Shown: piece after piece, positions 15,939-23,930 of the stretch
How the letters are laid out: each line of letters starts with the position of its first letter
Numbering within the stretch: the stretch's first letter is position 1
DNA from: DASPKM01 sp035628135
GTDB lineage: Bacteria > Bacteroidota > Bacteroidia > Chitinophagales > Chitinophagaceae
Assembly (NCBI GenBank): GCA_035628135.1
Contig: DASPKM010000006.1
Location: 558,001 to 622,000, forward strand
DNA: 64,000 nt
Direction: 5' to 3'
The notes under the pieces: generated by a model
Databases searched by the model: none
The model's input: only the letters and a program-made list of their open reading frames with translations
What the model was told of the DNA's origin: nothing
Position numbers and translations under genes: made by a program

Positions 15939-17345
15939 ATGCGCATTGCAAAATGCTTCATGATCCTGTTTGCGCTGGTAATTGCTATGTCTGGCAAAGC
16001 GCAGACCAGCGATATCGACAGGTTGAAATCTGTTCTGGAAAAAACGGGTGAAGATACATCCCGCATTTCGCTGCTGCTTACCCTTGGCAGGCATTATGAA
16101 GGCACCAACCTCGACTCTGCCGTGCTGCTCACCCACCAGGCTTATGAACTGTCTAAAAAAATTAACTACGCAAGCGGAGAAGCCAACTGCCTTAGAGTAC
16201 TCGGCGAGTTGTACATGAAAAAGGACAACTATTTTTTTGGACTGCAAACAGAGATCAATGCGCTGAAGCTATTCGAAAAACTAAAGGATGAAAAAGGGAT
16301 CGCCGAAACCTATTATGCCATGGGCAATATCTATGAGCGCGTAGGCGATCACCACCAGGCGCTTAACAATTTCAACCGCAGCAAGAACCTCGCGCTTACC
16401 CTCAATGATTCAACCCTCCTCTTGCATTGCTACAGCAGTCTTGGATACAACTATTACAAGCTCGATAACCAGGACTCGGCGGCAAAATATGCGCAAATAG
16501 CCTATGATTTTGCGATGAACAGGAGGAACAATAATGCCAGACTGCCCTGGACCATTGCCCTGATGGGAGTTGTACAGCAGGAAATGGGCAATCCTGCCAT
16601 TGCCATGGCATATTACTACGAAGCCATTGCCAAGGCGGCCATATTCGACCAGAAGGGATTGTTTCCCTATGTGTACCAGGTAATGGCAGAATTGTATCAA
16701 CAAACAACACTTAGGGACTCCGCCATCCTGTATGGTGAAAAGGCTTTGGAGGCATCCCAGAAAATAAATTTCAGCAAGGGAATTGCCGACGCCAGTACTT
16801 TCCTTGCCAATATATATTCAGAGCATGACAAAAACAAGGCGGTGGATTTCTTTAAGCTTTCCGAACAGTTAAGAGACAGCATTTTTTCGGTGCAGAAAAT
16901 GAACCAGGTCCAGACAATTGCATATACCGAGGAGCTTCGCCAGTACGAGTTGCATAAGCAGCAATTGGCGGAAGCAGAGGAGAGAAAGCACAACATCCAG
17001 TACGCAGCGATTGCCATCGGTGTGATCATTTTCGTGATCATGTTCCTGTTATTGAGCCACAGCATCATTGTAAATGCCAAAGTTGTCGGCTTTTTTGGAG
17101 TTGTAGCATTGCTGATCATATTCGAGTTCATCAACCTGATCTTGCATCCATACATTTCCAAAATCAGCAATCATTCGCCTGCGCTTATGCTCGGATGCCT
17201 TGTTATAGTCGCAGCTTTATTGGTCCCCGCCCACCATTACCTGCAAAAATGGATAAACAGCAAGCTGGTAGAAAAGAATAACAGGATCAGGCTTGCCGCG
17301 GCTAAAAAGATCATCGCAGAATTTGAGAAAAAGAATATAACGTGA
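15939..17345 (+). CDS. TPR-repeat membrane protein without output domain
   Basis: 468 residues from ATG 15939. A signal peptide (about 1-20) is followed by five or six TPR units (about 30-320, for example A-E-T-Y-Y-A-M-G-N-I-Y-E-R-V-G-D-H-H-Q-A-L), a coiled-coil stretch rich in Gln and Glu, and three closely packed transmembrane segments (about 352-371, 379-400 and 412-430). The last 40 residues are basic and cytosolic. In many Bacteroidota relatives the TPR region is joined to a kinase or HTH domain; here no such domain follows. It may scaffold or sense at the inner membrane. Operon with the DUF4097 gene. Confidence 0.8.
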   Translation: MRIAKCFMILFALVIAMSGKAQTSDIDRLKSVLEKTGEDTSRISLLLTLGRHYEGTNLDSAVLLTHQAYELSKKINYASGEANCLRVLGELYMKKDNYFFGLQTEINALKLFEKLKDEKGIAETYYAMGNIYERVGDHHQALNNFNRSKNLALTLNDSTLLLHCYSSLGYNYYKLDNQDSAAKYAQIAYDFAMNRRNNNARLPWTIALMGVVQQEMGNPAIAMAYYYEAIAKAAIFDQKGLFPYVYQVMAELYQQTTLRDSAILYGEKALEASQKINFSKGIADASTFLANIYSEHDKNKAVDFFKLSEQLRDSIFSVQKMNQVQTIAYTEELRQYELHKQQLAEAEERKHNIQYAAIAIGVIIFVIMFLLLSHSIIVNAKVVGFFGVVALLIIFEFINLILHPYISKISNHSPALMLGCLVIVAALLVPAHHYLQKWINSKLVEKNNRIRLAAAKKIIAEFEKKNIT

Positions 17346-17368
17346 TAGCGGTGCCAGCTACAAAAATG

Positions 17369-18355
17369 CTATTCAAAATCACTGGAAAAAAAACGCTGCT
17401 CTTTTCTCTGGGAACCATCCGAATGATACCGGACTAAAGCAAAATTTGTCCATGCGCTGTTGACAAGCCTAAGTTCCTTATCATAAAACCGCTGCTCGAC
17501 AAGGTCTCCCGCGGGAGTAAAAAAACTTATGGCCATCGCCACCGAATTGCGATAATTAACAGGCTGATTGTTTTCGTCGAGATAACTGGTAGATATTATC
17601 TTTCCCCTGTCGTCTATCATATAAACCCCCTTTGCGATATTGATATCTTTCCTGCGCATGATCTTACCCGTAATATCATGATAGCTCCAGCTGATCTCTT
17701 TGTCCATTTTATTCCAGGTCATGCGCATGCTGGCGAGGCCTATGCTGTTTGCAGCCCTGCGGCCGGCGGAGTCAATATTATACAATTCAATCATCCTGTC
17801 CTTATCATCATATACAAATCCTGTCTGGTAATAATTTACTGCCCCTCTCGGAACGACCCTGCCTCTTGAACTTATTTGCGTTTCTTTTATTATTCGTCCT
17901 TTTTCATCGGTTTCAAAATAGATCCGTGCCACTCCTGCCGGAGATTCCGTTAGTTGGCCTGCCCCATCCAGGTAGTCGAGCCGTTTTTTGCGGCCTTTCT
18001 TATCATACACATATTTTTCAACGAACACCCCGTTAGGATTTTTATCAGGGAGATTGCCGGCATCCTTAAAATAGCGGTACTCCGCGGAATCTGTATATTC
18101 GATGACCATGCGCACCGTCCCCAACTCCGGCGCACGCTTTAATTGCCCTGCCCTGCTGTAGACTACGCTTACCGGGCGTTTTTTTTCATCATAGGTAATT
18201 TCATACAAATCACCTGGGTCTGACGATGCAACAGGATAAATGCCTTTAATTTCCCTGTATGCATTGCGGTTTTGAAGATCGAGAAAAAAAGATTTCCGCT
18301 GGCCAACAGCATGCAAGTGCACAAACAGAATAATAATAAATACCGCTTTTTTCAT
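17369..18355 (-). CDS. Secreted YD-like repeat protein of unknown function
   Basis: 328 residues with a signal peptide (about 1-18). The body is built of about ten repeats of 20-35 residues with the core Y-x-Y-D-x-x-G-R or similar (Y-V-Y-D-K-K-G-R, F-V-Y-D-D-K-D-R, Y-F-E-T-D-E-K-G-R), resembling the YD/RHS beta-strand repeats but without the polymorphic toxin core or C-terminal toxin. It is the last gene of the ECF sigma operon, 24 bp after the serine hydrolase. Function unknown; probably a periplasmic or surface structure. Confidence 0.75.
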   Translation of the reverse strand: MKKAVFIIILFVHLHAVGQRKSFFLDLQNRNAYREIKGIYPVASSDPGDLYEITYDEKKRPVSVVYSRAGQLKRAPELGTVRMVIEYTDSAEYRYFKDAGNLPDKNPNGVFVEKYVYDKKGRKKRLDYLDGAGQLTESPAGVARIYFETDEKGRIIKETQISSRGRVVPRGAVNYYQTGFVYDDKDRMIELYNIDSAGRRAANSIGLASMRMTWNKMDKEISWSYHDITGKIMRRKDINIAKGVYMIDDRGKIISTSYLDENNQPVNYRNSVAMAISFFTPAGDLVEQRFYDKELRLVNSAWTNFALVRYHSDGSQRKEQRFFSSDFE

Positions 18356-18379
18356 AATAGATTTTTATGTTGCTATAAT

Positions 18380-19666
18380 TTACCGGGCAGGCTCCCAAAC
18401 CGGCTTATATCCTTTTTCATGGGGTTCGAACGTGACAATTTCCCAGAATAAAGGCACCAGGAATTTGGTTTGGCTATCATCCAGTGGCCACAGCTCAGAA
18501 ATTTTCCACTCTTCCTTAAGCCCACCTTCCTTTACAGAGATCATTGCATAATTGCCGTTGACCTCCTTAATTTCAAAATTGAAACCGCCTGAATAATAAT
18601 GTCCTGCATATTTTTTAACCAGATTTTTTTTGAGTGGGATTTCGGGATAATCGAATTCAGTAGTCCTTCCCCCGGTGATCATATCTGCCAGCTTGTGGCA
18701 TACCGTCCAGGCCACTCTTGACTGGTTGTTCGACAGCACGACTACATAAATATTCTTATCCAGGAAGTATTTTGTAATGGAGGTGAATCCCGGGCTGTTT
18801 CCTTGAAAGTAACGGGGAACCGCAAGATTACGCGGAAGATAGTTCGCTTTAACCAGCTTGCCGGTATAATAGGCCTTAAAAAAACGGTACACATCCAGCG
18901 CCGTAGCAGTAAAACAACCGGAACCCACTTTGATCGACGGGTCCCAATTGATAGACCGGATCAATTTACCTGTATTAGGCTCAGCCAGGTACCCCATAGC
19001 ACAATTCCGGCAGGAAAACCCTGACTTGTCGATAAAAGTTGAATGCATGCCGGAGGGCTTAAAGACCTTTTCAGCGAGAAAACTTTCATACGATTTTCCT
19101 GATATCACTTCGATAATATAGGCCAAAAGCGCAAAGCCCGAGTTACTATATTTTGTTGCTGTACCGGGTTCAAATTCCAGTGGCAGCTCCTTTATCAATT
19201 CATATACCTGGGCGGGCGTATATCTTTTGTAAGAAAGGCTGTCATACTGAGGCAAAGAATTGATGTCTTTTATTCCTGAACGGTGTCTCATCAAATTATC
19301 GATCGTTATGCTATCGCCATTGGGAAAGTCACGAAGGAATTTGGAAACATAGTCCGATTTTTTAATGAGGCCCTCTTCTTCCAGGATTTCGATTGCCACA
19401 TCGGTGAACGACTTGCTTAAAGAAGCAATTCTGAACCTGGTATCGATGGTGTTGTCTGCTCCTGTTTCATAATTGGCCTTCCCATAGCTTTTTAAAAAGC
19501 TGACGGTATCATTTTCCACCACCAGGATGGTACCGCTGAATACCCTGTACTTGTCCAGGGCCTTCAGCAACCTGTCTATCTCTGCTTCTCTTTTAATGCC
19601 TGCTCTTTCCTGTCCGCTGCAATAAACTCCCAGGCATGCAAAAATTATAACCATCAAAGACTTCAT
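18380..19666 (-). CDS. Exported serine hydrolase, class C beta-lactamase fold
   Basis: 428 residues with a signal peptide (about 1-18). The catalytic motif S-x-x-K is Ser82-Leu-Ser-Lys85, within R-I-A-S-L-S-K-S-F; the second motif Y-x-N is Tyr173-Ser-Asn175; R-H-R-S-G-I near 128 matches the family's H-T-S-G loop. A small C-terminal beta domain (about 345-428) follows. Members include D-Ala-D-Ala carboxypeptidases, esterases and amidases; true beta-lactamase activity is not implied. In an ECF operon with DUF4097 protein, it probably acts on peptidoglycan or peptides in the envelope. Confidence 0.9.
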   Translation of the reverse strand: MKSLMVIIFACLGVYCSGQERAGIKREAEIDRLLKALDKYRVFSGTILVVENDTVSFLKSYGKANYETGADNTIDTRFRIASLSKSFTDVAIEILEEEGLIKKSDYVSKFLRDFPNGDSITIDNLMRHRSGIKDINSLPQYDSLSYKRYTPAQVYELIKELPLEFEPGTATKYSNSGFALLAYIIEVISGKSYESFLAEKVFKPSGMHSTFIDKSGFSCRNCAMGYLAEPNTGKLIRSINWDPSIKVGSGCFTATALDVYRFFKAYYTGKLVKANYLPRNLAVPRYFQGNSPGFTSITKYFLDKNIYVVVLSNNQSRVAWTVCHKLADMITGGRTTEFDYPEIPLKKNLVKKYAGHYYSGGFNFEIKEVNGNYAMISVKEGGLKEEWKISELWPLDDSQTKFLVPLFWEIVTFEPHEKGYKPVWEPAR

Positions 19667-19686
19667 ATTTCGCGTTTTGTCCTTTA

Positions 19687-20517
19687 TTAAAATTGTAATT
19701 GGGTAGGTAATTTATCGCCGGTGTGGATATTGATATTTCCATACCGGGATTGTATGGTAAGGTTGGCTCTGCCACCATTTAATATTGCCTTGGACCACAG
19801 ATCCTCGAAGGAGGAATTTCCCTTACCCGGCTCGCGCACCTGGCTGAATGCTGCGCCAAGGTCGGAATGGATCTTACCCTTAGCGGTCTTCAATTTCAAT
19901 GTCACTGAAGGCGCGGGCGGCAGCCAAACGCTAACTGCTTTATTTAAGCCGGTGATGTGTGAGGGCTTGCTTTCACTTAATTGGTCGAACTGTATGCGAA
20001 TCGGTTTATTATATGCAAGGGCCACTACGGAACCAGAGATCTGTTCAGCATCTATGGAACCCATACTGTTATTAAGATCAAGATTGCCTTTTACATTCTT
20101 TACTGAAATGTTACCACGTTTATTGATCTTGAGCTTAAGGTTGGTTTCATAAGGCACATAAATCACCACGTCAATTGCGGGGATCGAATCATGAAAAAGA
20201 TTTCTCAGGCTTACGGTGTTGTCATCATAAGTCATATTGATAAAAGACCCGTAGCGTATAAGTTTGGGAACGCCATTGACAATAGAGTCCTTTTTAACAA
20301 TAATGTTTTTGGCTGCATTATGGGGATAGAACATCACAACAAATTTCCTTTCGTGATGTCCGATCACTTTGATATCACCTGTGGCTATGGTTATGAATAG
20401 GCGATTGCTCATGTTAGCTTTCCACAAGGGAAACTCAAAGCGGTCCTGCGCATCCTGTCCTATTGCCTTTACGGCAAACAGCATGCATATAATAAGATAG
20501 ATGCCCGGCTTTTTCAT
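19687..20517 (-). CDS. Exported DUF4097-like protein in ECF operon
   Basis: 276 residues. Signal peptide about 1-20. The beta-rich body contains G-D-I-K-V-I-G, G-N-I-S-V-K-N-V-K-G-N-L-D-L-N-N-S-M-G-S-I and a final S-R-Y-G-N-I-N-I, the strand-turn pattern of DUF4097 beta-helix proteins. It starts 2 bp after the anti-sigma gene and is followed after 20 bp by the serine hydrolase gene. Like the product of 14960-15922, it probably sits in the periplasm; the operon places it under the ECF sigma factor. Confidence 0.75.
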   Translation of the reverse strand: MKKPGIYLIICMLFAVKAIGQDAQDRFEFPLWKANMSNRLFITIATGDIKVIGHHERKFVVMFYPHNAAKNIIVKKDSIVNGVPKLIRYGSFINMTYDDNTVSLRNLFHDSIPAIDVVIYVPYETNLKLKINKRGNISVKNVKGNLDLNNSMGSIDAEQISGSVVALAYNKPIRIQFDQLSESKPSHITGLNKAVSVWLPPAPSVTLKLKTAKGKIHSDLGAAFSQVREPGKGNSSFEDLWSKAILNGGRANLTIQSRYGNINIHTGDKLPTQLQF

Positions 20518-20519
20518 AA

Positions 20520-21284
20520 TTATAATTTAACCCGGTTTGCCTCGTTTAATAGCTTGACCGCATTTAACATTTCATCTCTCAATACGGGACTGACGGTATT
20601 TTTCTGAATTATTTCTTCAAACACTGGAATACTTTCTTTTATACCACCTACCACTGCCAAGTCGACCATATCGTACAGCACCAGCTCTGAATCCTGCATG
20701 TCAATCGACGCTACGAACGCCTGTTTTACCGTTGTCTTGTCAATATATCGCGCAAGCACTCTTAATGCCTCGAGCCGCACATTTTCACTGCTATCGGTTA
20801 AGAGGACTTTTATCAACAGATTTACAATCTTTGGATTGGCCAGGTCATGAGATTCAAACTGCGCTACCTGCGCCAGCCGATCATTTGCCAGGGGCAGCCT
20901 TTCGATACTGATATCATTTTCTTTGCCGTCGATAACGGCCGCTGTGTGATCTTTTCTATTCAGAGAATGAAAATAATTACCTGCAAGAAAGCCAGCCGCT
21001 ACAAGCACCAGCACCGCGGCTACTTTTCTTAGGCCATACAAAACGCTGAAGACCCTTTTTTTCCTTTGACCGCCCAGGTTTTCTTCCAATCGCCGCACAA
21101 AACCGCTGGAAGGTTTCAGCGACTCCTGCAAGACGTGCAAGGCCCTGAATTCAGCCCTGTGCGCATGATACGATTCCGGCAAATCTTCGGACATCAGGAG
21201 CGCTGTCAAGGCTTTCTCCTCTTCGTCGGTGGTTTCACCGGCATAATACTTTTCCAGCAGCCCGTTTAAATAATGCTCATTCAT
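20520..21284 (-). CDS. Anti-sigma factor-like membrane protein with HEAT-like repeats
   Basis: 254 residues. The N-terminal cytosolic part (1-75) has L-L-E-K-Y-Y-A-G-E-T-T-D-E-E-E, a start common to Bacteroidota anti-sigma proteins. One transmembrane segment follows at about 87-104. The periplasmic part has at least two HEAT-like repeats (for example L-L-T-D-S-S-E-N-V-R-L-E-A-L-R-V-L-A). The gene overlaps the sigma factor gene by 8 bp. It should hold the sigma factor at the membrane and release it on a periplasmic signal; the HEAT repeats could be the sensor. The zinc-binding His/Cys of ZAS anti-sigmas are not seen. Confidence 0.8.
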   Translation of the reverse strand: MNEHYLNGLLEKYYAGETTDEEEKALTALLMSEDLPESYHAHRAEFRALHVLQESLKPSSGFVRRLEENLGGQRKKRVFSVLYGLRKVAAVLVLVAAGFLAGNYFHSLNRKDHTAAVIDGKENDISIERLPLANDRLAQVAQFESHDLANPKIVNLLIKVLLTDSSENVRLEALRVLARYIDKTTVKQAFVASIDMQDSELVLYDMVDLAVVGGIKESIPVFEEIIQKNTVSPVLRDEMLNAVKLLNEANRVKL

Positions 21285-21783
21285 AAATGCTTTCTTTAAA
21301 CTGGTTTCTCAATTCCTGCCGCACCCGCGATACGATCATTCTTATGTTTGCGGCCGAGAGACCGGTTATGGATGAAATGTCTTCATAAGAAAAACCCTCT
21401 ATAATACGCAGTGAGAATATCAGCCTCTGATGATCAGGAAAATCCTGGATAACATGCAATACCTTATTTAATAATTGCCTTTCTTCAACATTCAGCAACT
21501 CACTGGCGTTTAAATTCCCTCCAACAACAGGCAAAACCTTCTTGTGATAGGTTTCATTACGCTCCTTCCTGTCGATGCATATATTCCTGGTTATTTTTAA
21601 AGTATACGCCTTCAGGTTACTGACCTCCCTGATAACATCACGTTGGTTCCATAGTTTCAGGAATACGTCCTGTGTAATGTCCTCCGCCTCCTGGCGCCGC
21701 AGGGTAAAAAGAAAAGCCAAGCGAAAAACTGAGTCTTTCAGTACAAAGACTTTTTCCATAAACTCGGTCTTGTTCATAGCCAT
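21277..21783 (-). CDS. ECF-subfamily RNA polymerase sigma-70 factor
   Basis: 168 residues with region 2 (F-R-L-A-F-L-F-T-L-R-R-Q-E-A-E-D-I-T-Q-D-V-F-L-K-L-W) and region 4 (F-S-Y-E-D-I-S-S-I-T-G-L-S-A-A-N-I-R-M-I-V-S-R-V-R). The normal ECF length and region order fit the Bacteroidota-specific group that is paired with membrane anti-sigma factors. It is the first gene of a leftward operon of five (sigma, anti-sigma, DUF4097, serine hydrolase, YD-like protein), which it may transcribe itself. Confidence 0.95.
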   Translation of the reverse strand: MAMNKTEFMEKVFVLKDSVFRLAFLFTLRRQEAEDITQDVFLKLWNQRDVIREVSNLKAYTLKITRNICIDRKERNETYHKKVLPVVGGNLNASELLNVEERQLLNKVLHVIQDFPDHQRLIFSLRIIEGFSYEDISSITGLSAANIRMIVSRVRQELRNQFKESIYE

Positions 21784-21955
21784 ATAAAAGACGGATCAAA
21801 CAGGTTTTTGCAACACGGGTTGTAAAAGATTTTTAGCCATTCCAGGATTGCAGATACGATCCAAGACTATCGAAAAAGCAGGAATTGACAAAAAGCTTTC
21901 TCATGTACTGAAGATTTTATACATTAGATAACTAGCGATAAAATGAGTTCGTAAA

Positions 21956-22762
21956 TTGGTTTTCCTACAAAAATATATTACCGGCTATCTTGCTCACTAT
22001 ATTCACTCCCTTTGGTTTTTAAGGCTGCCGCAAAATGCGGCCGCTCACGAAGAGCGGATCATTCCTGATGGCCATCTTGAGATGGTAATTCACCTGCACA
22101 GGGATAAGGCGAAACGGTTACAGCAAAATGCTTGTTGGCAGGCCGAGCCACAGCACTTGTTCTTAGGACAAAATACTAAAAGCTATTATCTTAAACTCGA
22201 ACCCGGCGCCGAATTGTACGGGATTCGTTTCAGGCCCGAAGCGCTACCTATATTCTACGATATTGCTGCACACCACCTGACAGATACAATTGTTAGTCTT
22301 GATATTATCCCGGGCGCAAAGGAAATTATTCGCCTGGCAGATCAGGATACAGATGTGACATTTGAAAGTCTAACAACTTACTTTTCTGCCCTGCTTAATA
22401 AATCGAATCCTGCAAACCCAAAATTCCTGCTTGCGCGTTACGCAATTAACAAGATCAATCGTTCCCTGGGGCAAATCAAAATTGATTCGTTAAGCAGCGA
22501 AATGAACATTTCAACAAAATACCTCGAGGAAGTATTTAGGTTTCACGTTGGAATTACTCCTAAGATATATTCAACCCTTGTACAATTACAGTATTTTATA
22601 CGGTACAGAAACCACCATCCCTTAAAAACGCTCACAGAGTGCAGTTATGAAGCAGGATTTTACGATCAGGCCCACCTTATCCGAACCTTTACCCGCTATA
22701 CTGAAATGAACCCGCACCAATACTTTAAAAACCCTAACCAGATTAATAACTATTTTATCTGA
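21956..22762 (+). CDS. AraC-family transcriptional regulator with DUF6597-like N-terminus
   Basis: 268 residues. The only usable start is the TTG at 21956, since the ATG at 21943 is followed by a stop; a TTG start is unusual. The N-terminal domain (about 1-130) has I-I-P-D-G-H-L-E-M-V-I-H and G-I-R-F-R-P, typical of the DUF6597 sensor fused to AraC HTHs. The C-terminal HTH (about 160-260) has I-D-S-L-S-S-E-M-N-I-S-T-K-Y-L-E-E-V-F and the second helix A-G-F-Y-D-Q-A-H-L-I-R-T-F. It lies 53 bp upstream of the secreted protein gene in the same direction and probably controls it. Confidence 0.88.
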   Translation: MVFLQKYITGYLAHYIHSLWFLRLPQNAAAHEERIIPDGHLEMVIHLHRDKAKRLQQNACWQAEPQHLFLGQNTKSYYLKLEPGAELYGIRFRPEALPIFYDIAAHHLTDTIVSLDIIPGAKEIIRLADQDTDVTFESLTTYFSALLNKSNPANPKFLLARYAINKINRSLGQIKIDSLSSEMNISTKYLEEVFRFHVGITPKIYSTLVQLQYFIRYRNHHPLKTLTECSYEAGFYDQAHLIRTFTRYTEMNPHQYFKNPNQINNYFI

Positions 22763-22815
22763 GTTCGATTTTATACAATTTTCATAAAGGATCGCGATTC
22801 AGTTTTACCTGAAAA

Positions 22816-23487
22816 ATGAAATTTCTATTTGTTCTTCTAATCATGGTTTCTTACCTGCAGTGCCGGGCACAAGTGGCGCAGTTCGCTATCTGGCAACCCA
22901 AAGAGCAAAATCTTCAGGCTTTCGACGCAGGTTATAAAAAGCATCTTCAGTGGCATAAGGACAATGGGGATAAATGGAACTGGTATGGATGGTACATCAT
23001 CAGTGGCAACCGTGTGGGACAGTTTATCGATGCAACTACAGGCCATGCCTGGGCGGACCTTGACAAGCCGATAAATCCCGCCGGAGACATGCAAGATAAT
23101 TTTATCAATGTTTTCCCATATGGCAACCTGAATACGGTATATAAGGCATCGGTTATTAAGGAGCTCTCTGCCGAGCGTAAGGAGCTATACACCTCGCGCT
23201 TCATTCGAATGATCAGGTTCACTTATAATGATCCGGTGGCCGCCAAAGCGTATCTACTCAAATTTATTTCGGCATTAAAAAAACAGGGTTTTGACCAGTT
23301 TGTAACTTATGAGCTCTGTGATGGGAACGCTATGGAGCTGAATGTTTTGGTCCCGTTTAACAGCAATGAAATGTTGGGAAAGCTGCTATCTGCCTTTAAA
23401 CAGGTTATGATGGTCAGCAATCTTCCTTTCAGTACCATTCAATCAGAAACATGGGCTTACAGATCTGACCTGAGCTTACTGAATTAA
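22816..23487 (+). CDS. Secreted protein of unknown function, paralog of 6429-7178
   Basis: 223 residues with a signal peptide (1-18, ending C-R-A-Q). It shares with the protein at 6429-7178 the block A-G-Y-x-x-H-L-x-W-H-K-x-x-G-D-x-W-x-W-Y-G-W, then A-T-x-G-H-A and L-D-x-x-x-x-P-A-x-D-x-x-D-N-x-I-N-V-x-P; the C-terminal halves diverge more. I do not know a named family. It follows the AraC-type regulator in the same direction. Both copies lie beside transcription regulators of different families. Confidence 0.75.
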   Translation: MKFLFVLLIMVSYLQCRAQVAQFAIWQPKEQNLQAFDAGYKKHLQWHKDNGDKWNWYGWYIISGNRVGQFIDATTGHAWADLDKPINPAGDMQDNFINVFPYGNLNTVYKASVIKELSAERKELYTSRFIRMIRFTYNDPVAAKAYLLKFISALKKQGFDQFVTYELCDGNAMELNVLVPFNSNEMLGKLLSAFKQVMMVSNLPFSTIQSETWAYRSDLSLLN

Positions 23488-23664
23488 GCCCCTTGTCGTG
23501 CGACCTAAAATATCGGTGTGCTCTCAACAAATGGCACATCACAAATAAAAGAATGATGGACTAGTCCGTATATTGAAGTGTTGAGATAACTTATAAATTC
23601 GATCACGTGAATGATTGATGTTTTAGTTTGCTCAGTCCAAGGATTTTATGATGTTTATATAAAC

Positions 23665-23687
23665 AAAAAACCCCGCACTCCGCGAGG
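23665..23687 (-). terminator. Intrinsic terminator downstream of tRNA-Lys
   Basis: On the minus strand, CCTCGC (23682-23687) pairs with GCGGGG (23671-23676, one T-G pair) around a 5-nt loop, followed by six T (23665-23670). It lies 36 bp after the 3' end of tRNA-Lys. The rest of 23488-23664 shows no gene. Confidence 0.8.
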
Positions 23688-23722
23688 TCTTAAGTCGATT
23701 TGAACTAAGTATTCAGCCTTCG

Positions 23723-23795
23723 TGATCCCGCTGGGACTCGAACCCAGGACCCATACATTAAAAGTGTATTGCTCTACCAACTGAGCTACGGAATC
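23723..23795 (-). tRNA. tRNA-Lys (anticodon TTT)
   Basis: A 73-nt cloverleaf on the minus strand. The acceptor stem GATTCCG pairs with CGGGATC (one T-G pair), the D-arm has AGCTCAGTTGGTAGAGC, the anticodon loop is CTTTTAA (anticodon TTT, lysine), and the T-arm is CTGGGTTCGAGTCCCAG. CCA is not encoded. Single, with its own terminator. Confidence 0.97.
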
Positions 23796-23930
23796 TACTC
23801 ACCGTCAAACAATTGAGCTCCGAAAAACCCATTCTGTAAAACGGAGTGCAAAAATAGGGCAAATTGAAAACCGTACCAAACTTAAACTAAAAATAAATTT
23901 CCCTAGCTTCCTGTCTTCAACCGCCTCATT

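Noticed and set aside
18380..19666. Serine hydrolase as an antibiotic-resistance beta-lactamase
   Set aside because: The S-x-x-K and Y-x-N motifs are shared by many esterases and peptidases; context points to envelope metabolism.
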